Source of the DNA: Gelidibacter algens
GTDB taxonomy: Bacteria > Bacteroidota > Bacteroidia > Flavobacteriales > Flavobacteriaceae
NCBI RefSeq assembly: GCF_001678675.1
Contig: NZ_LZRN01000014.1
Location: forward strand, 1 to 64,000
Length of the DNA stretch: 64,000 nt
Direction of reading: 5' to 3'
Both the position numbers and the translations under genes were made by a program. Below the pieces are notes generated by a model. The model ran no database searches. It was not told the DNA's origin and saw nothing but the letters and a program-made list of their open reading frames with translations. This document shows positions 53,468 through 61,975 of this stretch, in pieces; the first letter of the stretch is position 1; each line of letters begins with the position of its first letter.

Positions 53468-54370
53468 ATGGAAACGACCACAATTTCAATACAAAAAACG
53501 AGCAACCCCTCCATATTAAAATTTGAAGCCGATAAGTTCTTAACCAATCACGAAAGCTTTGAATTTAATACTATTGATGAAGCCAAGGCTTCTCCTTTGG
53601 CACAGGAGTTATTTTACCTTCCTTTTATTAAAAAAGTTTATATTTCAGCAAATTTTGTCGCCTTAGAGCGCTATGATATTGTGGAGTGGGAAGATGTTCA
53701 AGAAGAGGTTGCTGATCAGATTGCAAAATACATCAATGATGGGAAACAAGTGGTCACTGAGGCTACTTCGACCAAGAAAACTCCAATAACGGTTTACGCC
53801 GAGAGCACTCCCAACCCATCCGTTTTTAAGTTTGTAGTGAACAAAACAATAGTAGCCACAACTTACGAGTTTGTATCAATAGCTGATGCCAAATACTCTC
53901 CCTTAGCTACAGAATTATTCCATTTGCCTTTTGTAAAAAGTGTGTTTTTTGATGAAAACTTTATCTCCATCACCAAAAATGACGTTGCTGATTGGAATGC
54001 CATCACCACGGAATTAAGAGAGTTTATAAGACAATATATTGAAACCGGAAAGGACATCATGTTGGCAGATGCTCCAAAAACTCATAAGAAAACAGAACGT
54101 CAAGCAGAAGCTACATTTGAGAACTATGATGAGATCTCCAAAGAAATCATCACCATTCTTGAAGAATATGTAAAACCAGCAGTAGCAAGCGATGGAGGGA
54201 ATATTGAATTTCAATCTTATGATCCTGAAACAAAAACAGTAAAGGTGATTTTGCAAGGTGCATGCAGTGGCTGTCCTTCATCTACCTATACGTTGAAGAA
54301 CGGTATTGAAAATATGCTCAAAGAAATGCTTAAGGGCAAAGTCATGACTGTAGAAGCTGTAAATGGTTAA
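53468..54370 (+). CDS. Nfu-type iron-sulfur cluster carrier with duplicated N-terminal domain
   Basis: 300 residues. Two tandem Nfu_N domains (about 5-98 and 107-200) share the pattern TSNPSILKFE / STPNPSVFKF, then SPLAQELFYLPF / SPLATELFHLPF. The C-terminal NifU domain (222-298) has the cluster-binding cysteines Cys266 and Cys269 in GACSGCPSS. Nfu proteins accept and deliver [4Fe-4S] clusters to target enzymes in the cytoplasm. Most Nfu proteins have one N-terminal domain, so the duplication is a notable variant, although I believe it is common in Bacteroidota. It is preceded by a good -7 element. Dodecin follows 63 bases later. Confidence 0.95.
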   Translation: METTTISIQKTSNPSILKFEADKFLTNHESFEFNTIDEAKASPLAQELFYLPFIKKVYISANFVALERYDIVEWEDVQEEVADQIAKYINDGKQVVTEATSTKKTPITVYAESTPNPSVFKFVVNKTIVATTYEFVSIADAKYSPLATELFHLPFVKSVFFDENFISITKNDVADWNAITTELREFIRQYIETGKDIMLADAPKTHKKTERQAEATFENYDEISKEIITILEEYVKPAVASDGGNIEFQSYDPETKTVKVILQGACSGCPSSTYTLKNGIENMLKEMLKGKVMTVEAVNG

Positions 54371-54433
54371 TTTTAATTTATTATCCTTATCTTTAATAGA
54401 TTAGTAAATTATTAATTTAAAAAATCTATAGAT

Positions 54434-54634
54434 ATGTCAGTATTAAAAGTTGTCGAAATATTATCAAACTCTGATAAAAGCTGGGAAGATGCCACCAAAA
54501 AGGCTGTGAAACATGCTTCCAAAACCGTTAAAAACATTAAGTCTGTATATGTTAAGGAACAGAGTGCCATCGTTAAAAATGATGAAGTGACTGAATTCAG
54601 GGTCAATCTAAAAATAACATTTGAAGTCAGCTAG
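54434..54634 (+). CDS. Dodecin family protein
   Basis: 66 residues, exact dodecin size. It starts MSVLKVVEILSNSDKSWEDA with the pattern KAVKHASKTVKNIKSVYV, and ends VTEFRVNLKITFEVS. Dodecins form hollow dodecamers that store flavins (riboflavin, FMN) or CoA. The residue that stacks flavin in archaeal dodecin (Trp near 36) is not visible; Trp18 is the only Trp, so the ligand is uncertain. A strong terminator follows. It lies downstream of the Nfu gene. Confidence 0.93.
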   Translation: MSVLKVVEILSNSDKSWEDATKKAVKHASKTVKNIKSVYVKEQSAIVKNDEVTEFRVNLKITFEVS

Positions 54635-54657
54635 ACTTCAAATATAACTGATAATAG

Positions 54658-54688
54658 AAATAGCGCTTTTTTGAGCGCTATTTTTTTT
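54658..54688 (+). terminator. Terminator after dodecin
   Basis: AAATAGCGCT (54658-54667) pairs with AGCGCTATTT (54674-54683) over six bases, followed by a run of T. Confidence 0.85.
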
Positions 54689-54883
54689 GAGGATCAACGC
54701 TATCTTCCATTTAATCCATCGCCCTCTTCCACTGACTGATGCTTCAAAACTAAATGCATGGCTGGATTTAGAAACGCTTGTTTGGTCATTTCTTGTGAAC
54801 TTATTAGCTGTTCTGTTTTCACCTTGATATCCACTAAAAATGGACATAAAGCAGACTATACAACCAACGCCCTATAAATATTT

Positions 54884-54894
54884 TGTGTAACACA
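54884..54894 (+). promoter_or_regulatory. GTGTWACA-type motif upstream of mscS
   Basis: TGTGTAACACA is an 11-bp perfect palindrome (5+1+5), preceded by TTT. The same core occurs upstream of three genes of the neighbouring efflux operon (59340-59348, 60555-60562, 60643-60650, 63937-63944). It could be an operator; no regulator gene is in the window. Confidence 0.35.
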
Positions 54895-55011
54895 TTGGTT
54901 TGCTGATGACCTTAGCACCCCGAATCTTTTTAAAAAGCCCCTATCAAAATTTTTTATTCCTTTTGATAATTGATAACTTTACTTCTTCACGACTTAAATA
55001 AAAATAATTAC

Positions 55012-55824
55012 ATGGAAGTACAACAATGGATAGACAAAGGCTATGAGCTGGTCATTGAGTTTGGTCCGAAAGTTTTAGGGGCCATTTTAATATGGATCAT
55101 CGGATCCTGGGTCATTAAATTACTTTTAAAAGGTGTGGAAAAAACAATGGAACGGGGCAATTATGATGTCAGCCTCAAGAAATTTTTATTGAATCTTTTA
55201 AACTGGGCCTTTAAAATTATTCTTATAGTGGTGGTTCTCGGAATTTTCGGCATTGGGACCACTTCTTTCGCTGCCATATTAGCAGCGGCAGGTTTAGCCA
55301 TTGGCTTAGCCCTACAAGGCTCTCTCTCAAATTTTGCAGGTGGTGTATTGATAATGATTTTTAAACCTATTAAAATTGGCGATTTTATTGAAGCTCAAGG
55401 CGAGGTAGGTACCGTAAAGGAAATCCAGATATTTACAACAAAATTGACCTCAACTGATAACAAGGAAATTATTCTACCTAATGGAAAACTGTCCAATGAC
55501 AATATTGTGAACTATTCTACGATGGAACTGCGCCGTGTGGACATGGTTTTTGGTGTGGGCTATGATTCTGATATCAAACAGACCAAAGATATCTTGATGA
55601 AAGAATTGACATCCCATCCTTTGGTCTTGAAAGATCCTGAACCCTTAGTGAGATTGACGGAGTTAGCGGATAGTTCGTTGAATTTTAACGTGAGACCTTG
55701 GGTTAAAAATGCAGACTATTGGGGTGTTTATTATGACATTATGGAAAGCACCAAACAAGCATTGGATGCCGCTGGCATTGAAATTCCTTACCCACATCAA
55801 GTGGAAATACACAAAGAGGGCTAA
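55012..55824 (+). CDS. Small-conductance mechanosensitive channel, MscS family
   Basis: 270 residues from the ATG at 55012; a longer frame from 54970 is less typical. Three membrane helices lie at about 17-40, 55-80 and 86-112. The third carries the pore-lining Gly/Ala pattern AAILAAAGLAIGLALQGSLSNFAGG, and the middle domain follows with KPIKIGDFIEAQGEVGTV. It is the short E. coli MscS-like form that opens under membrane tension to release solutes. The stop codon overlaps that of the convergent tsaB gene. A palindromic motif shared with the efflux genes lies about 120 bases upstream. Confidence 0.94.
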   Translation: MEVQQWIDKGYELVIEFGPKVLGAILIWIIGSWVIKLLLKGVEKTMERGNYDVSLKKFLLNLLNWAFKIILIVVVLGIFGIGTTSFAAILAAAGLAIGLALQGSLSNFAGGVLIMIFKPIKIGDFIEAQGEVGTVKEIQIFTTKLTSTDNKEIILPNGKLSNDNIVNYSTMELRRVDMVFGVGYDSDIKQTKDILMKELTSHPLVLKDPEPLVRLTELADSSLNFNVRPWVKNADYWGVYYDIMESTKQALDAAGIEIPYPHQVEIHKEG

Positions 55825-56492
55825 GATTTAGCCTTAGTTCCGATAAAATCCTTTAAATAAAAAGGCTCAAAATAGGCGACATTTTCAATGTCGCTTTTTT
55901 TGTATTTCGCATCTGCTAACTTGGCCATTTCTTTCGCTGATGGTAGTTTGTTTTCAATGAAGACCGCATTGGCGTGCGTAAGGATCTGTTTTGTTTTCTC
56001 AACACCACTGCCAATAAAAAACACCTTTCCTGCATCTAAAAAGGTTTCGAAACTATGCTCATCTAAAATTTGAGCTTCAATCGCCCTGATTTGTTGGTGG
56101 TCTTTATCATATATCGCAGCATACACTTCCATGCGCCGCGCATCGAGCATTGGCACGATACTCCCATTTTCTATCTCAACTTGATGTGATAATGCCTCTA
56201 AAGTATCAATCGAAATTAACGGCTTATCTAAAGAAAAGCACAGCCCTTTGGCGGCAGAAACACCAATACGCAACCCTGTATAAGACCCAGGACCTTTACT
56301 CACAGCAATAGCATCAAGCTCCTGTGGTTTTAGATTGGCCTCTTTAATAACAGCATCGATAAAGAGATGCAGCGATTCTGCATGGGAATAATTGGAATTG
56401 TTATCTTCTTTTAAAACCAAAATCTCTCCTTCTTTTGAAAGAGAGACTGAACAATTGGTTGTTGCTGTTTCAATATTGAGTATGTAGGACAC
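55821..56492 (-). CDS. tsaB: tRNA threonylcarbamoyladenosine biosynthesis protein TsaB
   Basis: 223 residues of an ASKHA-fold, TsaD-like scaffold. It starts YILNIETATTNCSVSLSKEG and has the conserved AVSKGPGSYTGLRIGVSAAKGLC (about 63-85). TsaB partners TsaD and TsaE to make t6A37 in tRNAs reading ANN codons, in the cytoplasm. It ends in a four-base overlap with the convergent mscS stop codon (CTAA). It starts 19 bases after the adaptor gene stop, so it may be read through from the efflux operon, although functionally unrelated. Confidence 0.95.
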   Translation of the reverse strand: MSYILNIETATTNCSVSLSKEGEILVLKEDNNSNYSHAESLHLFIDAVIKEANLKPQELDAIAVSKGPGSYTGLRIGVSAAKGLCFSLDKPLISIDTLEALSHQVEIENGSIVPMLDARRMEVYAAIYDKDHQQIRAIEAQILDEHSFETFLDAGKVFFIGSGVEKTKQILTHANAVFIENKLPSAKEMAKLADAKYKKSDIENVAYFEPFYLKDFIGTKAKS

Positions 56493-56511
56493 TATTGAAT
56501 GTATTTAAGAA

Positions 56512-57813
56512 CTATTTTTTTACAGCTCCTTCTTTATTTTTTACTTCTATCTTATCACCAGAGTTCAAGGTTTTAGAGACCACACTGTATGGCCCAATGA
56601 TAATAACATCTCCTGCCTTTAAACCTGACAAGATTTCAATGTTAGAATCATCCTGAATTCCTGTTTTGACCACTCTTAGTTTAGCTTCGTCATTTTCCTT
56701 GACAAAAACGCATTCAAATTTTTCTTCACTTTCAACTTTTTCAGTTGTTCCTTCTTCATCGTTTTCCTTTTTAGCATATCCCTTTTTGGCTGATGAGGTA
56801 TCGGTTTTAATGACAATGGCACTAATTGGGACGCTTACCACATTCTTTCGTCTCTTTGTAATGATATCAACGGTTGCCGTCATCCCAGGGCGGAATGGCG
56901 AATAGTTTTCACCTTTACCTTCCATCAAATCTAGATAAGACTCTTCCAGAATTCTGACTTTCACCTTAAAATTGGTCACCTGATCTGCTGTAAGCGCTCC
57001 TGCGGCCGAGTTGGCAATTGCGGTAACAACGCCTTTAAATTCTTTTTTTAGATAGGCATCCACCTCTACAATGGTAGAATCTCCTATTTGAACTTTTACA
57101 ATATCATTTTCATTGACATCAATCTCCACTTCCATATTGTTCAAGTTGGCAACTCTCAAGATTTCAGTACCTGCCATTTGTTGGGTTCCAACCACGCGTT
57201 CTCCCAATTCAACATCTAATTTAGATATGGTACCGCTCATAGGGGCATAAATGGTAGTTCTGTTCAAATTGTCTCTGGCCTCACTTACTGAAGCGCCTGC
57301 GCTTTGCACATTATAGTATGCAGATTGTTTACCTGCCTGAGCAATTTCATAACCAGATACGGCCTTGTCCCATTCTGCTTTTGAGATGATCCCTTTTTCA
57401 AAAAGCTGCTTATTACGGTCATAGCTTAATTTTGCTTCACGCAAGGAGGCCTCTGCCTGTTCCAACCCTGCTTTTATATTTTGATATGTTGCCTGACTTC
57501 TATTTACGGCAGATTGGATCAGGTCAGGATTGACTCTTACCAACAAATCTCCTTTTTTAACTTGCTGCCCTTCCTTAAAAGGAAGATTTATGATCTCTCC
57601 TGAGACCTCACTAGATATTTTGACTTCAACCTCTGGCTGAATTTTACCAGTAGCCGATACTTTTTCCACAATCTCCATTAGGGTCACACTCTGGATTTCA
57701 ACCTCTTTAAAGTTACCCGTTTTCCCAAACCATCCCGCTTTTTTACCTACAATCAATCCCAAGATTAGCAGTACGATTACAGTTATTATTATTATTAATG
57801 TTTTTTTGCTCAT
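56512..57813 (-). CDS. Periplasmic adaptor protein (MacA/HlyD-type) of the efflux operon, copy 2
   Basis: 433 residues. An N-terminal membrane helix (about 4-24) is followed by a membrane-fusion-protein layout: lipoyl/barrel-sandwich segments (about 60-95 and 190-225, GTISKLDVELGERV), a coiled hairpin (about 95-185) and a beta-barrel domain (about 225-310). The C-terminal part has an acidic insertion (about 345-370, KKENDEEGTTEK). It would link an inner-membrane permease to TolC. It follows TolC on the minus strand by 52 bases, and a second adaptor precedes TolC. tsaB begins 19 bases later. Confidence 0.92.
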   Translation of the reverse strand: MSKKTLIIIITVIVLLILGLIVGKKAGWFGKTGNFKEVEIQSVTLMEIVEKVSATGKIQPEVEVKISSEVSGEIINLPFKEGQQVKKGDLLVRVNPDLIQSAVNRSQATYQNIKAGLEQAEASLREAKLSYDRNKQLFEKGIISKAEWDKAVSGYEIAQAGKQSAYYNVQSAGASVSEARDNLNRTTIYAPMSGTISKLDVELGERVVGTQQMAGTEILRVANLNNMEVEIDVNENDIVKVQIGDSTIVEVDAYLKKEFKGVVTAIANSAAGALTADQVTNFKVKVRILEESYLDLMEGKGENYSPFRPGMTATVDIITKRRKNVVSVPISAIVIKTDTSSAKKGYAKKENDEEGTTEKVESEEKFECVFVKENDEAKLRVVKTGIQDDSNIEILSGLKAGDVIIIGPYSVVSKTLNSGDKIEVKNKEGAVKK

Positions 57814-57865
57814 AACGGTTAGTTTATAATATGTGGTGTCCTAGTTAGTAATGGATAATCTATAA

Positions 57866-59308
57866 TTAAAATTTCAACTCCAATGCAGGAATTCCAAAAT
57901 ATAGTTCAAGAACTTTTAGCTTAAAGATATAATCATATTTGGCGCGGTTGAGTTCTATTTTACTATTGTCATATCTTACTTTAGACTGACTAAAATCGAA
58001 GGCATTGGTCAAACCAACATCATAACGCTCTTTGGCGTAGTTGTAGGCCAGTTCTTGTGATTCTAAAGCAGACTGTGCTGCTTCATAAGATTTTAGTGCT
58101 CCCTTGGCATCAACATAGGCTTGGTACACAGTAGATTCCAAATCAAGTTGTGCTTGCTCCAATTGATTTTGGGTCCGTTCTAAATTAATCTGGTTTCTTT
58201 TGACATTTCCTCTGGTCGAAAATCCGTTCAGGATTGGGATATTTAAAGATAGTCCATAAGAGATACCATCATTTTGATACAATTGATCTACAAACGGATC
58301 AGCACCAACGCGACGGGTGAAGGTATTTGGAAATTGTCCAACAACCGACTGCCCAGTGCCCTCAACAACACCAATCTCCCTGAAAATTGATGGATTGTCC
58401 TGATCAATATCCTGAATAAAAGTCGTGGCATTGGTAAATCTCGTATCATATCCAAAAAATGCAGACAGTGTTGGATAATAAGAACTTTTTGCAATTTGCA
58501 CGTCCTTTTCAGCCAACTCAACACTTTTCTCTGCTATTTTAATTTCTGCTCTATTCTCTTTAGCGGTCTCAATAATTTCATAAACACCTTTATTTAAGAC
58601 ACCTTCATCAACAATATCATAACCTTCATCTTCAATATCAAAATTTTGATAATCCTTAATCAATAAAAGCTGTGCTAAACTGATCAACGACACCTGTGCA
58701 GCATTCTCTGCATTAACAATAGCTTGTCTTTCACTTGCGTCATTAGCTCTTATCTCCAAGATATCTCCTTCTGGTAAAACCCCTGCATCAACCAAGTCTT
58801 GGGTTCTGGTCAATTGATCTTTGGTAATGGAATTCTGAGAAATTAAAACTTCCAAATTGGCCTTGTTGAGAATAACCTGCAAATAGTTATTGGCCACAAA
58901 TAAAGAAATATCATCCTCCATTTTAGTCAGTCTAAGCTGGGCCGCCAGTTTTGATATTTTAGCACGTTGCACTTCTCTAAAATTACGTAAGCCGTTAAAT
59001 AGTGTGTAGCCTGCATTAATCCTTCCTGTTGCAGATAAAAATGTAGTCGTTTGCGCATTATTGGTCAATGGATTAAAGCTCAAACCTGTATTTTCTGAGA
59101 GCCCAGCGCTCATATTGATGTCTGGTAAAAAGTTGCCCAAAGCCTGTAAGGTTTCAATATCTGTGAGCTCTACATCCAATTGGCTTTGCTTTACTGAGAT
59201 ATTGTTTTCTAATGCATAGGCCACAGATTCTTTGAGTGTCCATTTTTTTACTTGTGCCTGAGATGTTATTGCCATTAAGACAAGAACTATAAGGATTGAT
59301 TTTTTCAT
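57866..59308 (-). CDS. TolC-family outer-membrane efflux protein
   Basis: 480 residues with a signal peptide (1-18, SQA before Gln). The two halves repeat the TolC pattern of long coiled helices (about 100-235 and 335-450) with barrel strands, and NIPILNGFSTRGNVKRNQ near 362 marks the second half. It forms the outer-membrane exit duct for the MacAB-type pump. It lies between the two adaptor genes. GTGTTACAC occurs in the 50 bases between this gene and the upstream adaptor, 32 bases before the ATG. Confidence 0.94.
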   Translation of the reverse strand: MKKSILIVLVLMAITSQAQVKKWTLKESVAYALENNISVKQSQLDVELTDIETLQALGNFLPDINMSAGLSENTGLSFNPLTNNAQTTTFLSATGRINAGYTLFNGLRNFREVQRAKISKLAAQLRLTKMEDDISLFVANNYLQVILNKANLEVLISQNSITKDQLTRTQDLVDAGVLPEGDILEIRANDASERQAIVNAENAAQVSLISLAQLLLIKDYQNFDIEDEGYDIVDEGVLNKGVYEIIETAKENRAEIKIAEKSVELAEKDVQIAKSSYYPTLSAFFGYDTRFTNATTFIQDIDQDNPSIFREIGVVEGTGQSVVGQFPNTFTRRVGADPFVDQLYQNDGISYGLSLNIPILNGFSTRGNVKRNQINLERTQNQLEQAQLDLESTVYQAYVDAKGALKSYEAAQSALESQELAYNYAKERYDVGLTNAFDFSQSKVRYDNSKIELNRAKYDYIFKLKVLELYFGIPALELKF

Positions 59309-59339
59309 AATTAAAATATAGGTCTATGTATGAATTAAA

Positions 59340-59348
59340 GTGTTACAC
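59340..59348 (-). promoter_or_regulatory. GTGTWACA-type motif upstream of tolC
   Basis: GTGTTACAC (plus strand), a nine-base near-perfect palindrome. It lies 31-32 bases before the TolC start codon, the same spacing as the motif before the upstream adaptor gene. Confidence 0.35.
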
Positions 59349-59358
59349 ATAAAATGAA

Positions 59359-60522
59359 TTATTTCTTTTGAGCATAGTCTGGAATACCTTGAACTTGGTT
59401 CCATACCTTGATCTTATCAGATTTTCCGATCCCATTCAACACTTGCACAAAAATACCATCACTGATACCCAACTCTAAATCTCTACGTTCAAATACCTGC
59501 TCTCCAACCATCACTTCAACAAATGGTTTTAGAGTTTCAGGATCGTATTGCACCAAGGCTTCTTTTATGGCAAGTACATTTTCTGCTTTATCCAAAATAA
59601 TGGAGGCATTGGCGCTCAACCCTGCTCTAATAAATGTAGAGTCAATAGATTTTAAGGTCCCCTTAATGGCAAACTGAATAGCACCGTTTTCAGCTACACC
59701 CTTTGGAGCGATATAGTCCAACACAGCGTCAAATTTTTCATTTTCAATGGCACCCACAGTAATTTCAAGAGGCAGGCCTTCTTTAATTTTACCCACTTCG
59801 CTTTCATCAACCTTCCCCTCAAAAATCATCTTTTTTACATCAGCCAAAGATGCAATGGAGGTGCCTTCATTAAAGTTATTGGCTTCAATAACTTGATTTC
59901 CTTCTTTTACGGGCACATCTAGCACCATTCCAGAAACAGTAGCTCTTACTTGGGTCTGTGCAATATTGCCCAAGCCTGAGGTGGTTCCCGTTTTGACAAT
60001 ATCATAGTTTTGACGTGAAGAATTCAAATTGATTTCTGCTTGTTCAACACTTTGTTTGGTTTGTAAGTAGGTGTTTTTGACACTTTCAAAATCATTTGAA
60101 GAAATCACACCTTTATCAAACAATGCCTTTTGACGGTCATAATTAGTTTGTTCTGTCTGCAAATTTATCTTAGCCGTTTGTAATGATGTTTGGCTGGAAG
60201 AAATACTATTCTTGGCACTCGTCAATGACGATATATTAGGAATAACTCTAATTTGTGCTATCAAATCTCCTGACTTTACATACTCACCCGCTTCAATATA
60301 CACCTCTTCAATGACTCCAGAAATATTGGACTTAATCAGCACTTCATCTTTAGGAACAATATTTCCTGTGGCGACTGTTTTAACCACAATTGTTTTTTCA
60401 ACAGGAGTTTCCGTAGTATAGGTTATAGGATTTTCCTGATTTTTTTGCCACAAATAAATTAAGGCTGTTGCAAACACGGCAACGATAAGTCCTAAAATAA
60501 TGACTGTTTTTGTTCTTTTCAT
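59359..60522 (-). CDS. Periplasmic adaptor protein (MacA/HlyD-type) of the efflux operon, copy 1
   Basis: 387 residues. A membrane helix (about 7-24) is followed by the same adaptor layout as copy 2, but without the acidic insertion: biotinyl-lipoyl strands (about 53-90 and 195-225, SGMVLDVPVKEGNQV), a hairpin (about 95-185) and beta-barrel segments. It is about 45 residues shorter than copy 2 and clearly paralogous. It would pair with the two MacB permeases upstream. Its start codon lies inside a 51-bp direct repeat whose second copy is 88 bases upstream. Confidence 0.92.
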   Translation of the reverse strand: MKRTKTVIILGLIVAVFATALIYLWQKNQENPITYTTETPVEKTIVVKTVATGNIVPKDEVLIKSNISGVIEEVYIEAGEYVKSGDLIAQIRVIPNISSLTSAKNSISSSQTSLQTAKINLQTEQTNYDRQKALFDKGVISSNDFESVKNTYLQTKQSVEQAEINLNSSRQNYDIVKTGTTSGLGNIAQTQVRATVSGMVLDVPVKEGNQVIEANNFNEGTSIASLADVKKMIFEGKVDESEVGKIKEGLPLEITVGAIENEKFDAVLDYIAPKGVAENGAIQFAIKGTLKSIDSTFIRAGLSANASIILDKAENVLAIKEALVQYDPETLKPFVEVMVGEQVFERRDLELGISDGIFVQVLNGIGKSDKIKVWNQVQGIPDYAQKK

Positions 60523-60656
60523 TTGGTCGTTTTAATTGTTTTTTAATGGTCAAATGTTACACCTTCAGCATGATTTGTAATAAACATTCAAAAATGAAGA
60601 GGTGGTTCATTTGGTCGTTTTAATTGTTTTTTAATGGTCAAATGTTACACCTTCAG
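60518..60656. repeat. Perfect 51-bp direct repeat, two copies
   Basis: 60518-60568 and 60606-60656 are identical, offset by 88 bp. The first copy contains the adaptor start codon (60520-60522, minus strand) and the TGTTACAC motif (60555-60562). The second copy carries the motif at 60643-60650. A local tandem-type duplication of the upstream region is the simple explanation. Confidence 0.97.
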
Positions 60657-60714
60657 TTTATTTTCTGTTGCTGATCAACAAAAAGCGGTGTTTCATTAGA
60701 TGGTTATTAGTGTA

Positions 60715-61974
60715 CTATTCTATTCTCAATGCGTCAACAGGTTTCATTTTTGTTGCACTATTGGCAGGAATCAGTCCCGCTAATAGCCCAGAGACCACAA
60801 GTATAAAAAGGGCAGTGAACACGACTGACATGCTCACACTCGGGTTGGCAAAATTTTCAACGGGACCACTCATATCCAATACATAGTTGAGCCCCCATAT
60901 AACGGCAGCGGCGAATGAAATTCCCACCATACCTGATAAAATAGTAAGGATCAGGCTTTCCTGTAAAATTTGTGATTTGATCATCCAGGGCGACGCTCCC
61001 AACGCTCTTCTCACTCCAATTTCTTTGGTACGTTCCTTCACTACAATAAGCATAATATTACTAATCCCGATGATGCCAGACATCAGCACCAAGGCTCCTA
61101 CGAAATACCCTACCAGTCCCAAAATAGAGAACAGGCCATTGACGCGGCCAAAGGCTTCAGAAAGATCAAAGTTACCTATGGCGCGATCATCTTCAGGATG
61201 TACCGTCCGTCTGCTCTTTAAGGTTTCCAATATTTGGGGTTTAAGAGTTGTAATGTTCGTTCCATCATAGGCGGTTAAGGCCATCCATCCCACATTATCG
61301 GCAAAATTAAATGCTTGGCCAAACGATGTAAAGGGCACAAAAATGGTATTGGCATCTTCCTCTTTATCACCTTGGCTATTGCTCACTTTAAAAGTACCTA
61401 CCACCATAAAGTTGACCCCGTTGATTTTTATGTAGGTTCCTAAAGGACGCTCGCCCTTATCATAAAGTCCTTTGACGACACCTGTACCAATGACACACAC
61501 TTTTCTGTTGGATTTGATATCCGAATAACTCACAAACCGCCCTTGAATAATGTCCATGGGCTGTTGCTTAATGAATTCAGGATAATCACCATTCACCTGA
61601 AATGCCCCTGTTTTTGTACCTCTTACCACATTATTGGCGCCACTATAACCTCCTAATTGATTACGTGGCGATACATATTTGAGTTGTGGAAAATCATTTT
61701 TTAAAGTAGCGACGTCTTCCAATTTGAAGTTAAAGCGACGTCCTTTTGGCAGCCCTTTATAAGGTTTTGAAGTTTGTTGTGTCCAAATAAACATGGAGTT
61801 GGTGGCAAAGTTTCCAAAATCAGCAGTCACCCCATTTCTGAGGCCGTTGGTCAATGCCAATAAAAGCACCAAAATTGTAATGCCCCAAAACACCCCAAAT
61901 GCGGTCAAAAAAGTTCTGAACTTATTTGCATTTAAAGCTTCTAATATTTCTTCCCAACGGTCTCTACTAAACAT
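60715..61974 (-). CDS. MacB-like ABC transporter permease, copy 2
   Basis: 419 residues with FtsX/MacB topology: one N-terminal membrane helix (about 20-42), a large periplasmic MacB_PCD domain (about 45-270), and three C-terminal helices (about 285-315, 345-370, 385-405). The RTKEIGVRRALGASPWMIKSQ segment (about 318-338) contacts the ATPase. It is one nucleotide from the upstream permease gene, so the two are coupled. Two different permeases probably form a heterodimer powered by the single ATPase. It lacks its own nucleotide-binding domain, unlike E. coli MacB. Confidence 0.94.
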   Translation of the reverse strand: MFSRDRWEEILEALNANKFRTFLTAFGVFWGITILVLLLALTNGLRNGVTADFGNFATNSMFIWTQQTSKPYKGLPKGRRFNFKLEDVATLKNDFPQLKYVSPRNQLGGYSGANNVVRGTKTGAFQVNGDYPEFIKQQPMDIIQGRFVSYSDIKSNRKVCVIGTGVVKGLYDKGERPLGTYIKINGVNFMVVGTFKVSNSQGDKEEDANTIFVPFTSFGQAFNFADNVGWMALTAYDGTNITTLKPQILETLKSRRTVHPEDDRAIGNFDLSEAFGRVNGLFSILGLVGYFVGALVLMSGIIGISNIMLIVVKERTKEIGVRRALGASPWMIKSQILQESLILTILSGMVGISFAAAVIWGLNYVLDMSGPVENFANPSVSMSVVFTALFILVVSGLLAGLIPANSATKMKPVDALRIE

Positions 61975-61975
61975 G

